From assembly GCF_001435895.1 (NCBI RefSeq), contig NZ_AZFZ01000003.1:3926-67925 (forward strand): a stretch of DNA of 64,000 nt, read 5' to 3'. Shown here piece by piece: positions 1-8,462 of this stretch. Positions within the stretch are counted from its first letter, which is position 1. Every line of letters starts with the position of its first letter. The notes under the pieces are model-generated. The model was not told the origin of the DNA and did not search any database. It saw only the letters and a list, made by a program, of their open reading frames with translations. The translations under genes and the position numbers were made by a program. The stretch is from Lentilactobacillus parafarraginis DSM 18390 = JCM 14109 (GTDB lineage: Bacteria > Bacillota > Bacilli > Lactobacillales > Lactobacillaceae).

Positions 1-18
1 TTCCGCACTCTCTTCTAG

Positions 19-46
19 TTGACATTCTAATATATTAATATACAAT
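19..46 (+). promoter_or_regulatory. Promoter of kdgK
   Basis: TTGACA at 19-24 and TACAAT at 41-46, separated by 16 bases, about 45 bases before the ATG at 92. A perfect -35 and near-perfect -10 suggest a strong promoter that starts a transcript inside this window. Confidence 0.7.
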
Positions 47-91
47 AAACTGTAAGCGGAATCACACTTTCGATTATAGGAGACGAACACA

Positions 92-1114
92 ATGAAATTA
101 ACGTCCTTCGGTGAATTAATGCTCAGATTCAAGCCGGCAGCCTGCACCCGGATCATTCAAGCCACCTCTTTTGAGGCATCCTTTGGTGGGGCTGAAGCCA
201 ATGTCGCTACCTCGCTGACTTTGCTGGGCAACCAAACTGCCTACATTACCAAACTGCCAACGAATACGCTGGGAGAAGCCGCCATTTATAAATTGCGGGG
301 TTATGGCATCGACACAACCCACATTTTACGGGGTGGCGAACGGATTGGCACCTACTACTTTGAAAAGGGCACCAGTGTCCGCGGTACCAACGTGATCTAC
401 GACCGGGCCCACAGCGCGTTTGCGACTTCGACCAGCGATGAGTACCAATGGTCGAAATTGTTAAGCGGCACCAACTACTTTTACGTTTCCGGGATTACCC
501 CCGCTCTGTCCCCCGCCCTTCAGGAAGCCGTTTTAGACGCCGCCATTTACTGCTACAAGAGTGGGATTAAGGTCGTCTACGATGCCAACTATCGCGGCAA
601 ATTATGGTCGCCCAAAGAGGCCCAGCAATTCTCCAAGCAGCTAATGCCGTACGTCTCGATTGTGTTTGCGCACGATGAAGACTTTGAATCGTCATTTGGG
701 ATTCAAGCTTTCGACGGTGACATGACCAACGGGATTGCCCAAAAGACGCAGTTTAAAGCCGCCATGAAGCAGCTGAAAGCCGAATATCCCAACCTGGACA
801 CGATTGGGTCGGTACTCCGAAATATCTACTCAGTTGAAAACAGCCAGTGGTCAGCCATTCTTCTCCAGGATGATGACTTCTATGAAAGCCCAGTTTACGA
901 CGTTCACGTCTATGAAGGCGTCGGCGGCGGGGATGCGTTCGCGGCCGGGATCATGCACGGCTTCATGAATCACTTAACCCCCCAGCAAACCGTTGAATTT
1001 GGGATTGCCGCCAGTGTTACCAAACTCACCATTTCAGGCGACTTCAACCTGGCATACAAGGATGAAATTGCCGAACTGGCAAATAATCACGGTTCATCAG
1101 CAATGAATCGTTAA
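92..1114 (+). CDS. kdgK: PfkB-family sugar kinase, probably 2-dehydro-3-deoxygluconokinase
   Basis: Cytosolic ribokinase-like (PfkB) kinase of 340 residues, the usual length for KDG kinases. It would phosphorylate 2-keto-3-deoxygluconate with ATP to KDPG, in hexuronate or pectin-derived sugar use. The N-terminus has the substrate-lid segment with a GGAEANVA motif near residues 31-38. The C-terminal catalytic signature reads GGGDAFAAG near residues 276-284, with the base Asp present; most relatives have GAGDAF. The ribosome binding site TAGGAGA precedes the ATG. No KDPG aldolase or uronate gene is next to it in this window, so the substrate rests on family resemblance only; fructokinase-like activity cannot be excluded. 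Confidence 0.8.
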   Translation: MKLTSFGELMLRFKPAACTRIIQATSFEASFGGAEANVATSLTLLGNQTAYITKLPTNTLGEAAIYKLRGYGIDTTHILRGGERIGTYYFEKGTSVRGTNVIYDRAHSAFATSTSDEYQWSKLLSGTNYFYVSGITPALSPALQEAVLDAAIYCYKSGIKVVYDANYRGKLWSPKEAQQFSKQLMPYVSIVFAHDEDFESSFGIQAFDGDMTNGIAQKTQFKAAMKQLKAEYPNLDTIGSVLRNIYSVENSQWSAILLQDDDFYESPVYDVHVYEGVGGGDAFAAGIMHGFMNHLTPQQTVEFGIAASVTKLTISGDFNLAYKDEIAELANNHGSSAMNR

Positions 1115-1165
1115 CGAATGGCGCAGATCCATATCTAAAAACCACTGAACCCCCTCCCAATCAGA

Positions 1166-1174
1166 TGGTATAAT
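1166..1174 (+). promoter_or_regulatory. Extended -10 promoter of the secreted protein gene
   Basis: TGGTATAAT, a perfect extended -10 (TGnTATAAT), 45 bases before the GTG start at 1219. No good -35 is visible, as is common with extended -10 promoters. Confidence 0.55.
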
Positions 1175-1218
1175 AGTAAAGATAATTATTCTGAACATCC
1201 ATAGGGAGGTCCTTATTC

Positions 1219-1638
1219 GTGAAATTTTGGAAACCAATCGTTTTATCCGTCGCCGGATTATCATTGGGGCTGGCTGCAGCCAATCCTTCTCAATCCCAAG
1301 CAAGTGCCCGGTCAATTCCCACATCCCTTAGGGGTACTTGGACCGGCGTCTACAAAACGACCAATCATGGCTACCCGTTCACCATCAAAATCGTCAAATA
1401 CACGCTGGCTCAAAATAACTATAAATACCATTTGAAAACGACAAAGAATGCCAAGGCAAGCAACACCTTTACTCTGAGTTCAAAACCTAATAAAAAGGGC
1501 TACTGGCGGTTTATCCTCACCAGCAGCAATGACAAAATGTATCTCAAACGGACCACTAAAAATGGCCGGGCAGCGCTAATCCGCTACTCATATGACGAGA
1601 ATCACAAACCGGTTGTCCAGTATCTATACCATCATTAA
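1219..1638 (+). CDS. Small secreted protein of unknown function
   Basis: 139 residues starting with GTG, 8 bases after the strong site AGGGAGGT. Residues 1-28 form a signal peptide: Lys near the N-terminus, a hydrophobic core, then Ala-rich residues with a plausible cleavage near SQA-S. The mature part is basic, rich in Lys, Thr, Asn and Tyr, and looks beta-rich, with a TWTG segment near residue 40 and Tyr/Lys repeats. Similar short basic secreted proteins are common in lactobacilli and may bind the cell wall, but I recognise no named domain. It is monocistronic, with its own promoter and a terminator just downstream. Confidence 0.75.
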   Translation: MKFWKPIVLSVAGLSLGLAAANPSQSQASARSIPTSLRGTWTGVYKTTNHGYPFTIKIVKYTLAQNNYKYHLKTTKNAKASNTFTLSSKPNKKGYWRFILTSSNDKMYLKRTTKNGRAALIRYSYDENHKPVVQYLYHH

Positions 1639-1663
1639 TGATTCCGCAGTCAAACCCAAAGTA

Positions 1664-1710
1664 AAATCCCACTCCAAACTGATTAAGCTCAGCTAGGAGC
1701 GGGATTTTTT
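1664..1710 (+). terminator. Rho-independent terminator
   Basis: 12-bp stem with one mismatch (AAATCCC/GGGATTT core) followed by a T run, directly after the secreted-protein gene. Confidence 0.8.
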
Positions 1711-1732
1711 TGGCCGCGTTTAAGGCCAAAGA

Positions 1733-1990
1733 CTAACGCTTCAAATTTTCTTTTCGTTTCAGGTACTCACCTTCATCGATCTTACCAGCAGCGTACTGCT
1801 GATCCAAAATATCGGTCGCCGATGATTGATGACTGAATTTTCGATGACTGGAAAATGCCATATAAATCACCACTGCCAGGACAATAATCAGTCCAATTGT
1901 AATAAATGACATTCCGGATCCAAACCAGCCCGTCATGTGACCCCCGCCAAAGCCGGACCATCCCGAGTGACAACCCCATCCACGCATCAT
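1733..1990 (-). CDS. SHOCT-domain small membrane protein
   Basis: 85 residues with three parts. Residues 1-28 are Gly/Trp-rich and carry Cys7, His8, His18 and several Met, so they could contact a metal. Residues 29-48 form one membrane helix. The cytosolic tail ends in a SHOCT motif (ILDQQYAAGKIDEGEYLKRK, near 61-80), a short helical pair found at C-termini of many small bacterial proteins with no known catalytic role. The start is a double ATG behind AAAGGATGG. It is monocistronic, and its promoter contains a GC-rich palindrome (2026-2041). A role in copper or envelope stress is possible but unproven. Confidence 0.75.
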   Translation of the reverse strand: MMRGWGCHSGWSGFGGGHMTGWFGSGMSFITIGLIIVLAVVIYMAFSSHRKFSHQSSATDILDQQYAAGKIDEGEYLKRKENLKR

Positions 1991-2022
1991 AAAAAACCAT
2001 CCTTTCGCTTACCATTTCCTTT

Positions 2023-2051
2023 ATAATACCCCCACCGGTATTTATTGGCAA
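2023..2051 (-). promoter_or_regulatory. Promoter of SHOCT gene with GC-rich palindrome in the spacer
   Basis: On the minus strand TTGCCA (2046-2051), a 17-base spacer, then TATTAT (2023-2028). The spacer holds ATACCCCCACCGGTAT (2026-2041 on the plus strand), with ATACC/GGTAT arms around a GC core. This resembles operators of CsoR/RcnR-type metal sensors. Confidence 0.5.
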
Positions 2052-2063
2052 CCCGAGAACGGC

Positions 2064-2105
2064 AAAAAACCGTTAACCACTCGCCTTTTAAGCGGTGGCT
2101 AACGG
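2064..2105 (-). terminator. Terminator of the tyrosine phosphatase gene
   Basis: 11-bp stem CCGTTAGCCAC/GTGGTTAACGG on the minus strand followed by six T, 23 bases after the stop codon. Confidence 0.8.
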
Positions 2106-2127
2106 CCTTGGCCATCAAAGTCATCAG

Positions 2128-2979
2128 TTATTCTAAATAAATTTTTCGGAGTTTACGTTGCTGACGCTTGGAAACATGCAGTCCGTGAACCAGGTAATTA
2201 TCAATGGTTCCGAACTCCTTGTGAATCTCGTTGAACGCGGCCTTCAAATACGACCGGTCAACGCCGCCGTCAATTCTTGCGTGCGCCAATTCCGCCGGGG
2301 TTGCCCCCTCGGATCGCATTTCAGCGAGACGGGCTTCGTTATGAGCCCGTAAAAAATCATTTGACGCCGCATAATCATCAAAGATTGTGCTCAAGTCGAC
2401 GCCCAAGACATACATAATCAAGGCGCCGCCAAGGCCGGTCCGGTCTTTACCAGAGGCACAGTGCCATAAAACCGCCTGACCATTAGCGTTCAGCAGTGCC
2501 AAGAACAGATCATGGTACGCTTCTCTGGCCCGGGTATTGCGAATGTATGACCGATAATGTTGGCGATTATTGTGATCGTTAATCACGTAGTGGAAACTCT
2601 CATCGGTATCAACGGAATCATTAATGTATGTGACACCGGGCATGCGAACATCCGGCTGGGCAGCGACTTCCTGCGGCCGCCGGAGATCAAAGTCAATGCC
2701 AACGTGATAAATTTTAGTCAGTTGTGTAATATCATTGGCCGTCAGGTGATTTAATCGAGCCGATCTCAGTAGCCGGTGCGCCTTAATCTGCCGGCCATCC
2801 TTGGTGATGAACCCGCCAAGGTCGCGGACGTTGAAGGCGCCTTCCAGTTTAATTTCATGTTCGGCTTCGGTTTTCGCCGGGGTGAGGGTTTTAATCGCTG
2901 AATCCGGGGTCTCAGCCGAAACCACCCCTGCTTGAAATGATGACCTTGATGAAACATATTCGCTTGGACTATTTTTCAT
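2128..2979 (-). CDS. Tyrosine-protein phosphatase (MptpB/Y-phosphatase 3 type)
   Basis: 283-residue cytosolic phosphatase. The P-loop HCASGKDRTG (HCxxGxxR type, C-terminal half) carries the nucleophilic Cys and the phosphate-binding Arg. An upstream FNVRDLGG block and a DLRRPQE block are hallmarks of the family that includes Mycobacterium PtpB and many firmicute tyrosine/serine phosphatases; some members also act on phosphoinositides. The open frame extends to a GTG at 3006, but AAAAGGAG lies inside that extension, so I place the start at the ATG at 2979. It is monocistronic with a terminator. The physiological substrate is unknown. Confidence 0.85.
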   Translation of the reverse strand: MKNSPSEYVSSRSSFQAGVVSAETPDSAIKTLTPAKTEAEHEIKLEGAFNVRDLGGFITKDGRQIKAHRLLRSARLNHLTANDITQLTKIYHVGIDFDLRRPQEVAAQPDVRMPGVTYINDSVDTDESFHYVINDHNNRQHYRSYIRNTRAREAYHDLFLALLNANGQAVLWHCASGKDRTGLGGALIMYVLGVDLSTIFDDYAASNDFLRAHNEARLAEMRSEGATPAELAHARIDGGVDRSYLKAAFNEIHKEFGTIDNYLVHGLHVSKRQQRKLRKIYLE

Positions 2980-3081
2980 GATGATCACGCTCCTTTTCAG
3001 TCTCACATTATCTAATGTAACACCTTTATTGTAGTGCGTTCAGTGATTTGTTTGGTGAAGATCCTGTAAAGGTTGCGTAAA

Positions 3082-3096
3082 AGTTTTCTGAAAATC
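3082..3096. promoter_or_regulatory. CodY-box-like palindrome
   Basis: AGTTTTCTGAAAATC matches the CodY consensus AATTTTCWGAAAATT at 13 of 15 positions. It lies between corA and the phosphatase gene. Whether this organism encodes CodY cannot be seen here. Confidence 0.3.
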
Positions 3097-3109
3097 CCCA
3101 GCGATTTAT

Positions 3110-4018
3110 TTACATCTTGTGGCGCACCCGTAGCATGATCAGCAGCCACACAATTAAGGTGACCGAAATGATGATGACCAGTATCCAAGCATCCTGCATC
3201 TTAGAAAGCGGCAGCGCAACGTTCATGCCGTAAAACCCGGTGATGATCGTTGGCACCGCCATAGTCAGCGACCAAATTGTCAGAAATTTCATCGTGTCGT
3301 TCAGGTTATTATTGGCGATATTATTAAACGTGTGATCGATGCGATCCACCACCTGGGTTTCAATTTCCAACATCCGCTGAACCTGCTCAGCTTCAATTTG
3401 GACGTCCTCAAACAAGTCCCGTTTGTCCTGGTCAGCTCCCTGGCCAAAGTAAGTCTTGGGCAGCCGATTCAGCAAATTCAGGTTGATTTGAGTCGCCGAT
3501 GACAGGAAGGTTAGCGTCTGTTGCAGGTGGGACAGGGCAATCAAATCGCCATTTTTCGCTTTCCGATTCAACATCTTATCCAAATGATTCCGTTTCTTGG
3601 AAACGTCTCTGGAAATGGGAATGTAACTATCCATCAAGGAAAAGAGGGCCTCCAAAATAAACGCGTCCACGGTATCCACTTCGGGGTTATCAGCGGCGTC
3701 CGCTAACGCGCGGTTCACCTCGCGAATGCCGCTTTCGTTAAATGTGAACAACGTCCCCTTATGCAGCAGAATGGCAAATGGCCTGGTAATGAATCGTAAG
3801 TCAGTGCGATCCAGCGCATATGGCGCCAGAAAGATAAACAGTTGGTCATCCTCATTAATATCGTGAACGTAGTTGGCACTTTCATCCTTATCAGTGACGT
3901 AGGTGACGATGTCTTCATCGATCCCATAGTCATTTTGCAGCTGGGTGCGTTCGGCCGGCGTCAGCCGTTCCGTCTCAATCCACTTAACACCCGCAATTTC
4001 TTTAGCTGGTCTAATCAT
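3110..4018 (-). CDS. corA: CorA-family divalent cation transporter
   Basis: 302-residue membrane protein. It has a long acidic cytosolic N-terminal domain, an alpha-helical stalk, and two C-terminal membrane helices (about 237-257 and 270-292). The pore signature YGMN follows the first helix at about residues 259-262. The family forms pentamers that import Mg2+, and sometimes Co2+ or Ni2+; some members export Zn2+. GGGGGA precedes the ATG. It is monocistronic, and no terminator is obvious before the phosphatase gene, so read-through is possible. The length is typical of short firmicute CorA proteins. Ion specificity cannot be read from the sequence. Confidence 0.9.
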   Translation of the reverse strand: MIRPAKEIAGVKWIETERLTPAERTQLQNDYGIDEDIVTYVTDKDESANYVHDINEDDQLFIFLAPYALDRTDLRFITRPFAILLHKGTLFTFNESGIREVNRALADAADNPEVDTVDAFILEALFSLMDSYIPISRDVSKKRNHLDKMLNRKAKNGDLIALSHLQQTLTFLSSATQINLNLLNRLPKTYFGQGADQDKRDLFEDVQIEAEQVQRMLEIETQVVDRIDHTFNNIANNNLNDTMKFLTIWSLTMAVPTIITGFYGMNVALPLSKMQDAWILVIIISVTLIVWLLIMLRVRHKM

Positions 4019-4073
4019 TAGCCATAGTCCCCCGCAAATCGATTTTTTAGAAGTGATTAATTATATTCTACAC

Positions 4074-4121
4074 GAAAGAAAGGGAGTTGCGACAATCTTT
4101 TGACTGGCGCGACTCCCTTTC
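4074..4121 (-). terminator. Terminator of mntH (first copy)
   Basis: 14-bp stem (GAAAGGGAGTTGCG with CGCGACTCCCTTTC) and a pyrimidine run on the minus strand. Between it and the gene a further inverted repeat, GTTAGATCG/CGATCTAAAC, spans 4158-4220. Confidence 0.65.
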
Positions 4122-4224
4122 TAATTTTCTCAATGAACTAGTTGTCCTTTTGAAACGGTTAGATCGATTTATAAAGTCTATCTTCAATATAAGAAAATCT
4201 ATTTTATACAGCGATCTAAACGGG

Positions 4225-5595
4225 TTACAGAATTCCCAACGTTTGGGCAATGAGATAAACGTTCAAGCCGATCAGCACAACCGTGGCAATCCAGGCACTG
4301 TACTTAACCCAAGCCTTGTTCACAAATTCGCCCATCAGGCGCTTATCACTGGTGTATTTTACCAGCGGCACAATGGCAAATGGCAAGGCAACGCTCAGAA
4401 ATACTTGTGAGAAGGTCAGCAGGTTTTCGATCTTAGCTTCATTTCCGTGGTAGTAGATGGCGAAAATAAGCACCGGCGTCACAGAAAGTAACCGGGTTAA
4501 CAGGCGCTGAGCCCACATTGGCATTCTCAGGTGAATGAAGCCTTCCATGATGATTTGCCCTGACAGCGTTCCAGTAATGGTCGAACTTTGGCCGGATGAT
4601 AATAATGCAACGGCGAACAGTATACTCAATACTGGGCTGGCAATCGCGCCAACAATACTTGAATTACTCAAGGCGTTAAACAAATCAACAAATCGGCCAA
4701 CGGTGCTATGAGTGCCAAAGAACAGTGCGGCACCCAGAACCAGTAACAGCGAGTTGACGATAAAGGCAATCGTTAACTGGAGATTGGAATCAATGGTCGT
4801 AAACTTAATTGCCTTGGCAACCGCCTTTCGATCACTGCGATCAACTGCTCGGGTTTGGGAAATTGATGATCCCAGGTACAAATCATGGGGCATCACGGTA
4901 GCGCCGACAATTCCAAGTGCCAAATACAGCATCGACTTATTTGTCACGATGTGTGTGGTTGGCAGATAACCGGCAAACAACTGGCTCATTTGCGGTCCTG
5001 ACAGGAACACCTCGTAGGAGAAGACGCCGAGAATCACCACCACTAATGTGGCAACGATGGCTTCAATCTTCCGAAAACCCAGTTTCATCAGTACCAGCAA
5101 CAACAGCACATCCGCACTGGTAATCAGAATTCCAACCACCAACGGAATCTTGAACAGTAACTCCAGCGCAATTCCGGAACCAATAATTTCAGCAACGTCA
5201 GTGGCCATAATTGCAAGTTCAGTAATGATCCATAAACCAAACCCAACGCGCTTACTGGTATTCTCGCGGGTTAACTGAGCTAAATCCTTACCGGTTACAA
5301 TGCCTAATCTGGCAGCCATGGATTGCAGCAGCATGGCAATCAAACTGGAAATTAACACCACTGACAGGAGACTGTACTTAAACTGGGCACCCCCGGCAAT
5401 TGACGTGATCCAGTTACCAGGATCCATATAGCCGACGGCAATCAGCACCCCGGGCCCGGTATAGGTCATCAATGTCCGCCAGAATCCGGCGTTCTTCGGC
5501 ACTTTAATACTGCCATTTACTTCATCGAGACTCTTATTACTCCCCTCGGTATTTTCGAAAAACTTATGCTTTGGTGCGACAACACTTTCACGCAT
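4225..5595 (-). CDS. mntH: NRAMP-family Mn2+/Fe2+ proton symporter, copy 1
   Basis: 456-residue polytopic membrane protein with about 11 helices. The metal-binding DPGN motif of helix 1 is at residues 58-61 and the MPH motif of helix 6 near residue 230; both are required for Mn2+/Fe2+ uptake in the family. The open frame extends to a TTG at 5652. I chose the ATG at 5595 because GAGGG lies 8 bases upstream and because the stretch before it aligns with the untranslated leader of the paralogue at 6578-7942. The longer frame would also start only about 10 bases after the likely transcription start. The gene is divergent from a TetR regulator. Confidence 0.92.
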   Translation of the reverse strand: MRESVVAPKHKFFENTEGSNKSLDEVNGSIKVPKNAGFWRTLMTYTGPGVLIAVGYMDPGNWITSIAGGAQFKYSLLSVVLISSLIAMLLQSMAARLGIVTGKDLAQLTRENTSKRVGFGLWIITELAIMATDVAEIIGSGIALELLFKIPLVVGILITSADVLLLLVLMKLGFRKIEAIVATLVVVILGVFSYEVFLSGPQMSQLFAGYLPTTHIVTNKSMLYLALGIVGATVMPHDLYLGSSISQTRAVDRSDRKAVAKAIKFTTIDSNLQLTIAFIVNSLLLVLGAALFFGTHSTVGRFVDLFNALSNSSIVGAIASPVLSILFAVALLSSGQSSTITGTLSGQIIMEGFIHLRMPMWAQRLLTRLLSVTPVLIFAIYYHGNEAKIENLLTFSQVFLSVALPFAIVPLVKYTSDKRLMGEFVNKAWVKYSAWIATVVLIGLNVYLIAQTLGIL

Positions 5596-5636
5596 GTAAA
5601 AGCCCTCTTTCATTGGTTTGAATTCGGGTTGGTTGT

Positions 5637-5652
5637 TTGAGTGAGCACTCAA
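5637..5652. promoter_or_regulatory. Perfect 16-bp palindrome in the mntH leader, TetR operator candidate
   Basis: TTGAGTG-AG-CACTCAA, two 7-bp arms around two bases, just downstream of the mntH promoter. Such short GTGA/TCAC-type palindromes are typical TetR-family operators, and the divergent gene encodes a TetR-family protein. Binding here would block the first mntH copy. Confidence 0.6.
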
Positions 5653-5668
5653 TCAATTCCCACTGATC

Positions 5669-5696
5669 ATTATAGGCCCTTTAATCGATTCGTCAA
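5669..5696 (-). promoter_or_regulatory. Promoter of mntH copy 1
   Basis: Minus strand TTGACG (5691-5696), 16 bases, TATAAT (5669-5674). A CodY-box-like sequence (CATTTTCTGAAAATA, 5698-5712, 13 of 15 matches) abuts the -35. Confidence 0.75.
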
Positions 5697-5772
5697 GCAT
5701 TTTCTGAAAATAGTAAAATGCCGCCACACAGGCATTCCTGAGCTAAAAGTTTGGGGCGCTTAATTTTTGGTT

Positions 5773-5805
5773 ATTCTTTGTAAAAGAATGATTTAAGCGT
5801 ATACT
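5773..5805 (+). promoter_or_regulatory. Promoter of the TetR gene with overlapping palindrome
   Basis: TTGTAA (5778-5783), 16 bases, TATACT (5800-5805). A perfect palindrome, ATTCTTT-GTA-AAAGAAT (5773-5789), covers the -35 and could serve autoregulation. It differs in sequence from the palindrome at 5637-5652. Confidence 0.5.
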
Positions 5806-5839
5806 AATAAACGAAATAGTCATAAAGGCGGTGTTCTCA

Positions 5840-6487
5840 GTGTCGCAACAGGTTTCACTTAAACTTTTCTTAGATAATCATATTTTTGATGGCATGACTG
5901 ATAAACAAATTAAGATTATGGTGGCAGCGATTCGAATATTTGCCGAAAAGGGCTATGCCAATACCAGCACCAAGGAAATTGCCAAGGCTGCCGACGTTGC
6001 TGAGGGCAATATTTTCAGCAAATTCGACAACAAGCGCGGGCTGCTCAATGCCATTGTCAACCCGGTAATCGCCACCCTGTTTCCAGAAACGCTGAGCCAA
6101 TTCTCCGACGCAAAAATCGCCAACCATTCCACCAGGCTGCACGACTTTATTGGCGCAATGGTGGCTGACCGCATCAACTTCGTTACTGAAAATGCCGACG
6201 TGATGAAAATTTTCATCGCTGAGATGGCGTACAACCATCAACTTCGCGACGCATTCCGGCATCAATTTCAGACCACCACCGCCTTTTATACCGACGCCAT
6301 CACCCGAAACCTCAATCTCCTGAAGGCCACCCAGCAGATGGTGGACTGGCGCAATCCCGAAATAATGCGGATGATCTGGTCGCTTGTCGGCGGCCTGATC
6401 ATTAGTTACCTGTTTTTTAACCAACCCATCACCGACCACGACATTTCACACGCTGTCGATGGCCTCACAAAAGCGTTAAGTCGTTAA
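5840..6487 (+). CDS. TetR/AcrR-family transcriptional regulator
   Basis: 215 residues. The N-terminal helix-turn-helix spans about residues 20-65 (IRIFAEKGYANTSTKEIAK, then GNIFSKFDNKRGLL), the classical TetR pattern in which a Tyr is usually found where Phe occurs here. The rest is helical and would bind a ligand and dimerise. I chose GTG at 5840 because AAAGGCGGTG, close to the ideal AAAGGAGGTG, sits 6 bases upstream; an earlier GTG at 5831 overlaps that site. It lies between two mntH copies, divergent from one and convergent with the other, which suggests control of manganese/iron uptake. The ligand is unknown. Confidence 0.85.
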   Translation: MSQQVSLKLFLDNHIFDGMTDKQIKIMVAAIRIFAEKGYANTSTKEIAKAADVAEGNIFSKFDNKRGLLNAIVNPVIATLFPETLSQFSDAKIANHSTRLHDFIGAMVADRINFVTENADVMKIFIAEMAYNHQLRDAFRHQFQTTTAFYTDAITRNLNLLKATQQMVDWRNPEIMRMIWSLVGGLIISYLFFNQPITDHDISHAVDGLTKALSR

Positions 6488-6492
6488 TCACC

Positions 6493-6539
6493 AAAAGGAG
6501 CTGCAGACAAACCGGAATGATTTGTCTGCAGCTCCTTTT
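6493..6539. terminator. Bidirectional terminator
   Basis: Perfect 19-bp stem (AAAAGGAGCTGCAGACAAA and its complement) with a 9-base loop between the convergent TetR and mntH copy 2 genes. Confidence 0.9.
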
Positions 6540-6577
6540 GGATCATCGCTTTGTTGATGATTGTTAACGGCGAGTGA

Positions 6578-7942
6578 TTAGAACAGGCCGAACGTTTGAA
6601 GAATCAGATAGATATTCAATAAGATAAGGACGATCGTCGCGAACCAAGCGGCGTACTTCACCCAGGCGCGATTGGAAAATTCGCCCATAATTTCTTTGCT
6701 GCTGGTAAAGATCACGAGCGGCACGATCGCAAATGGCAGTGCGACACTTAAGAATACCTGCGAGAAAGTCAGCAAATTTTCAATTTTTGCTTCATTTCCG
6801 TGGTAGTAAATCGCAAAAATGATCACTGGGGTTACTGATAATAACCGGGTCAACAATCGTTGGGCCCACAGCGGCATATGAAGGTGAATGAACCCCTCCA
6901 TGATAATTTGGCCGGAAAGCGTCCCGGTAATCGTCGAACTCTGGCCGGACGCCAACAGGGCAACGGCGAACAGCATGCTCAACAACGGGCTGGCAATGGA
7001 TCCAACGATCTTCGAATTGCTTAACGCGTTAAACAGGTCAACGAACCGACCCAGTTCACTGTGAGTGCCAAAAAACAGGGCCGCTCCCAAAATCAGCAGC
7101 AGACTATTAACGACAAAGGCCAAGGTTAACTGAATGTTGGAATCGATGGTTGTAAATCGAATGGCTTTTTTCACGGCATTCCGATCCTGCCGGTTAATGG
7201 CCCGGGTTTGGGAAATCGAAGATCCCAGATACAGGTCATGGGGCATGACGGTCGCCCCCACGATCCCTAATGATAGGTAAAGCATTGATTTGTTGGTCAA
7301 AATATCACTGGACGGAAAGTATCCCTCTAAGACCTGGGTGACCTGCGGACCGGATAAAAAGACTTCGTAGGCGAACACGAACAAGATCACGGCCACCAGG
7401 GTTGCGACAATCGCTTCGATTTTTCGAAAGCCCAGCCGCATCAGCAGTAATAGAATCAAAACATCGGCACTGGTAATTAAAATACCAACGATGATGGGGA
7501 TGTTAAACAGCAATCTGATGGCAATTGCCGATCCGATGATTTCTGCAATATCCGTGGCCATAATTGCCAATTCAGTAATGACCCACAGAAAAAATCCCAC
7601 GCCCTTTGAGGTATGCTCCCGGGTTAATTGCGCAAGGTCCTTGCCGCTGACAATTCCCAAGCGGGCGGACATGGCCTGAAGAAGCATCGCAATTAAACTG
7701 GAGATCAAAATGACGGTGAGCAGCTTGTAGTTAAACTGGGCGCCCCCGGCAATTGACGTGATCCAGTTTCCGGGATCCATGTACCCAACGGCAATCAGAA
7801 TGCCCGGGCCAGTGTAGGTAAACAGCGTTTTCCAGAAGCCGGCATGGTCCGGCACCGCGATGCTGCCATTTACCTCATCCAAGCTCTTACTGGCAGTTTC
7901 CTCAAATTCAAACATCTTTTTCTTTTCTGAATCATCTTTCAT
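6578..7942 (-). CDS. mntH: NRAMP-family Mn2+/Fe2+ proton symporter, copy 2
   Basis: 454 residues, very similar along its whole length to the copy at 4225-5595, including the DPGN motif (residues 56-59) and the MPH motif in helix 6. The N-terminal cytosolic tail differs most (Lys/Glu-rich here). The ATG at 7942 follows GGGAAGG. It has its own strong promoter, but the TTGAGTG palindrome found before copy 1 is absent, so the two copies are probably regulated differently. Lactobacilli rely on high intracellular Mn2+ in place of superoxide dismutase, which may explain the duplication. Confidence 0.92.
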   Translation of the reverse strand: MKDDSEKKKMFEFEETASKSLDEVNGSIAVPDHAGFWKTLFTYTGPGILIAVGYMDPGNWITSIAGGAQFNYKLLTVILISSLIAMLLQAMSARLGIVSGKDLAQLTREHTSKGVGFFLWVITELAIMATDIAEIIGSAIAIRLLFNIPIIVGILITSADVLILLLLMRLGFRKIEAIVATLVAVILFVFAYEVFLSGPQVTQVLEGYFPSSDILTNKSMLYLSLGIVGATVMPHDLYLGSSISQTRAINRQDRNAVKKAIRFTTIDSNIQLTLAFVVNSLLLILGAALFFGTHSELGRFVDLFNALSNSKIVGSIASPLLSMLFAVALLASGQSSTITGTLSGQIIMEGFIHLHMPLWAQRLLTRLLSVTPVIIFAIYYHGNEAKIENLLTFSQVFLSVALPFAIVPLVIFTSSKEIMGEFSNRAWVKYAAWFATIVLILLNIYLILQTFGLF

Positions 7943-8014
7943 GAGTTAGCCTTCCCTTCATTGGGTTGAAATTCAGGCATTTTACTTGAATTTATCAACT
8001 AATTGCCAAAAGAT

Positions 8015-8042
8015 ATTATATACTAGTTATGTTTTTAGTCAA
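8015..8042 (-). promoter_or_regulatory. Promoter of mntH copy 2
   Basis: Minus strand TTGACT (8037-8042), 16 bases, TATAAT (8015-8020), 73 bases before the start codon. Confidence 0.75.
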
Positions 8043-8427
8043 TTAAAAGGTTGCCAAACTGGGAATAAAGCTAAAAATTGCCCCAATTTATGGCATACTA
8101 ATGAGAAATTGGTCGGATTTTTACATTACATATATGGAATGTTTACACGTGACTGGATCACTGCCGATCGGTTGCCGAATCACTCATTGAGACCTTTTTA
8201 GCATTGCTCAGCAAGCCTGATCGGCGTTTTTCAGAACCCATTTATGAATAATTTGTGAGAACTAATTTAAGTGAATTTCGCGACCATTTGGAAATAATGA
8301 CCTTTGTTCGCCAATTGTCATCAGCGTCATTCCGGCATTATTGGATAGCTGAATGGAAAACTTCGAAAAAGAAATTTGGACCATCAAAATCCGAACATTA
8401 AAATTGAAATCAATTATCATTTTCGCA
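8043..8427. other. Intergenic region between divergent transporters
   Basis: No coding frame is convincing here. A long-range inverted repeat pairs TGCCGATCGG near 8162 with CCTGATCGGC near 8216, followed by a T run on the plus strand. It could be a weak plus-strand terminator or a remnant; nothing upstream on that strand needs one. Confidence 0.3.
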
Positions 8428-8456
8428 TTGAAGAATAAACGCAGACAGTATATAAT
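8428..8456 (+). promoter_or_regulatory. Promoter of the nucleobase transporter gene
   Basis: TTGAAG (8428-8433), 17 bases, TATAAT (8451-8456). It predicts a leader of about 245 bases before the start codon at 8708. Confidence 0.7.
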
Positions 8457-8462
8457 AACCGC

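Noticed and set aside
5870..6439. 189-codon minus-strand frame inside the TetR gene
   Set aside because: Antisense shadow of a clear TetR protein; composition is not protein-like and no ribosome site is present.
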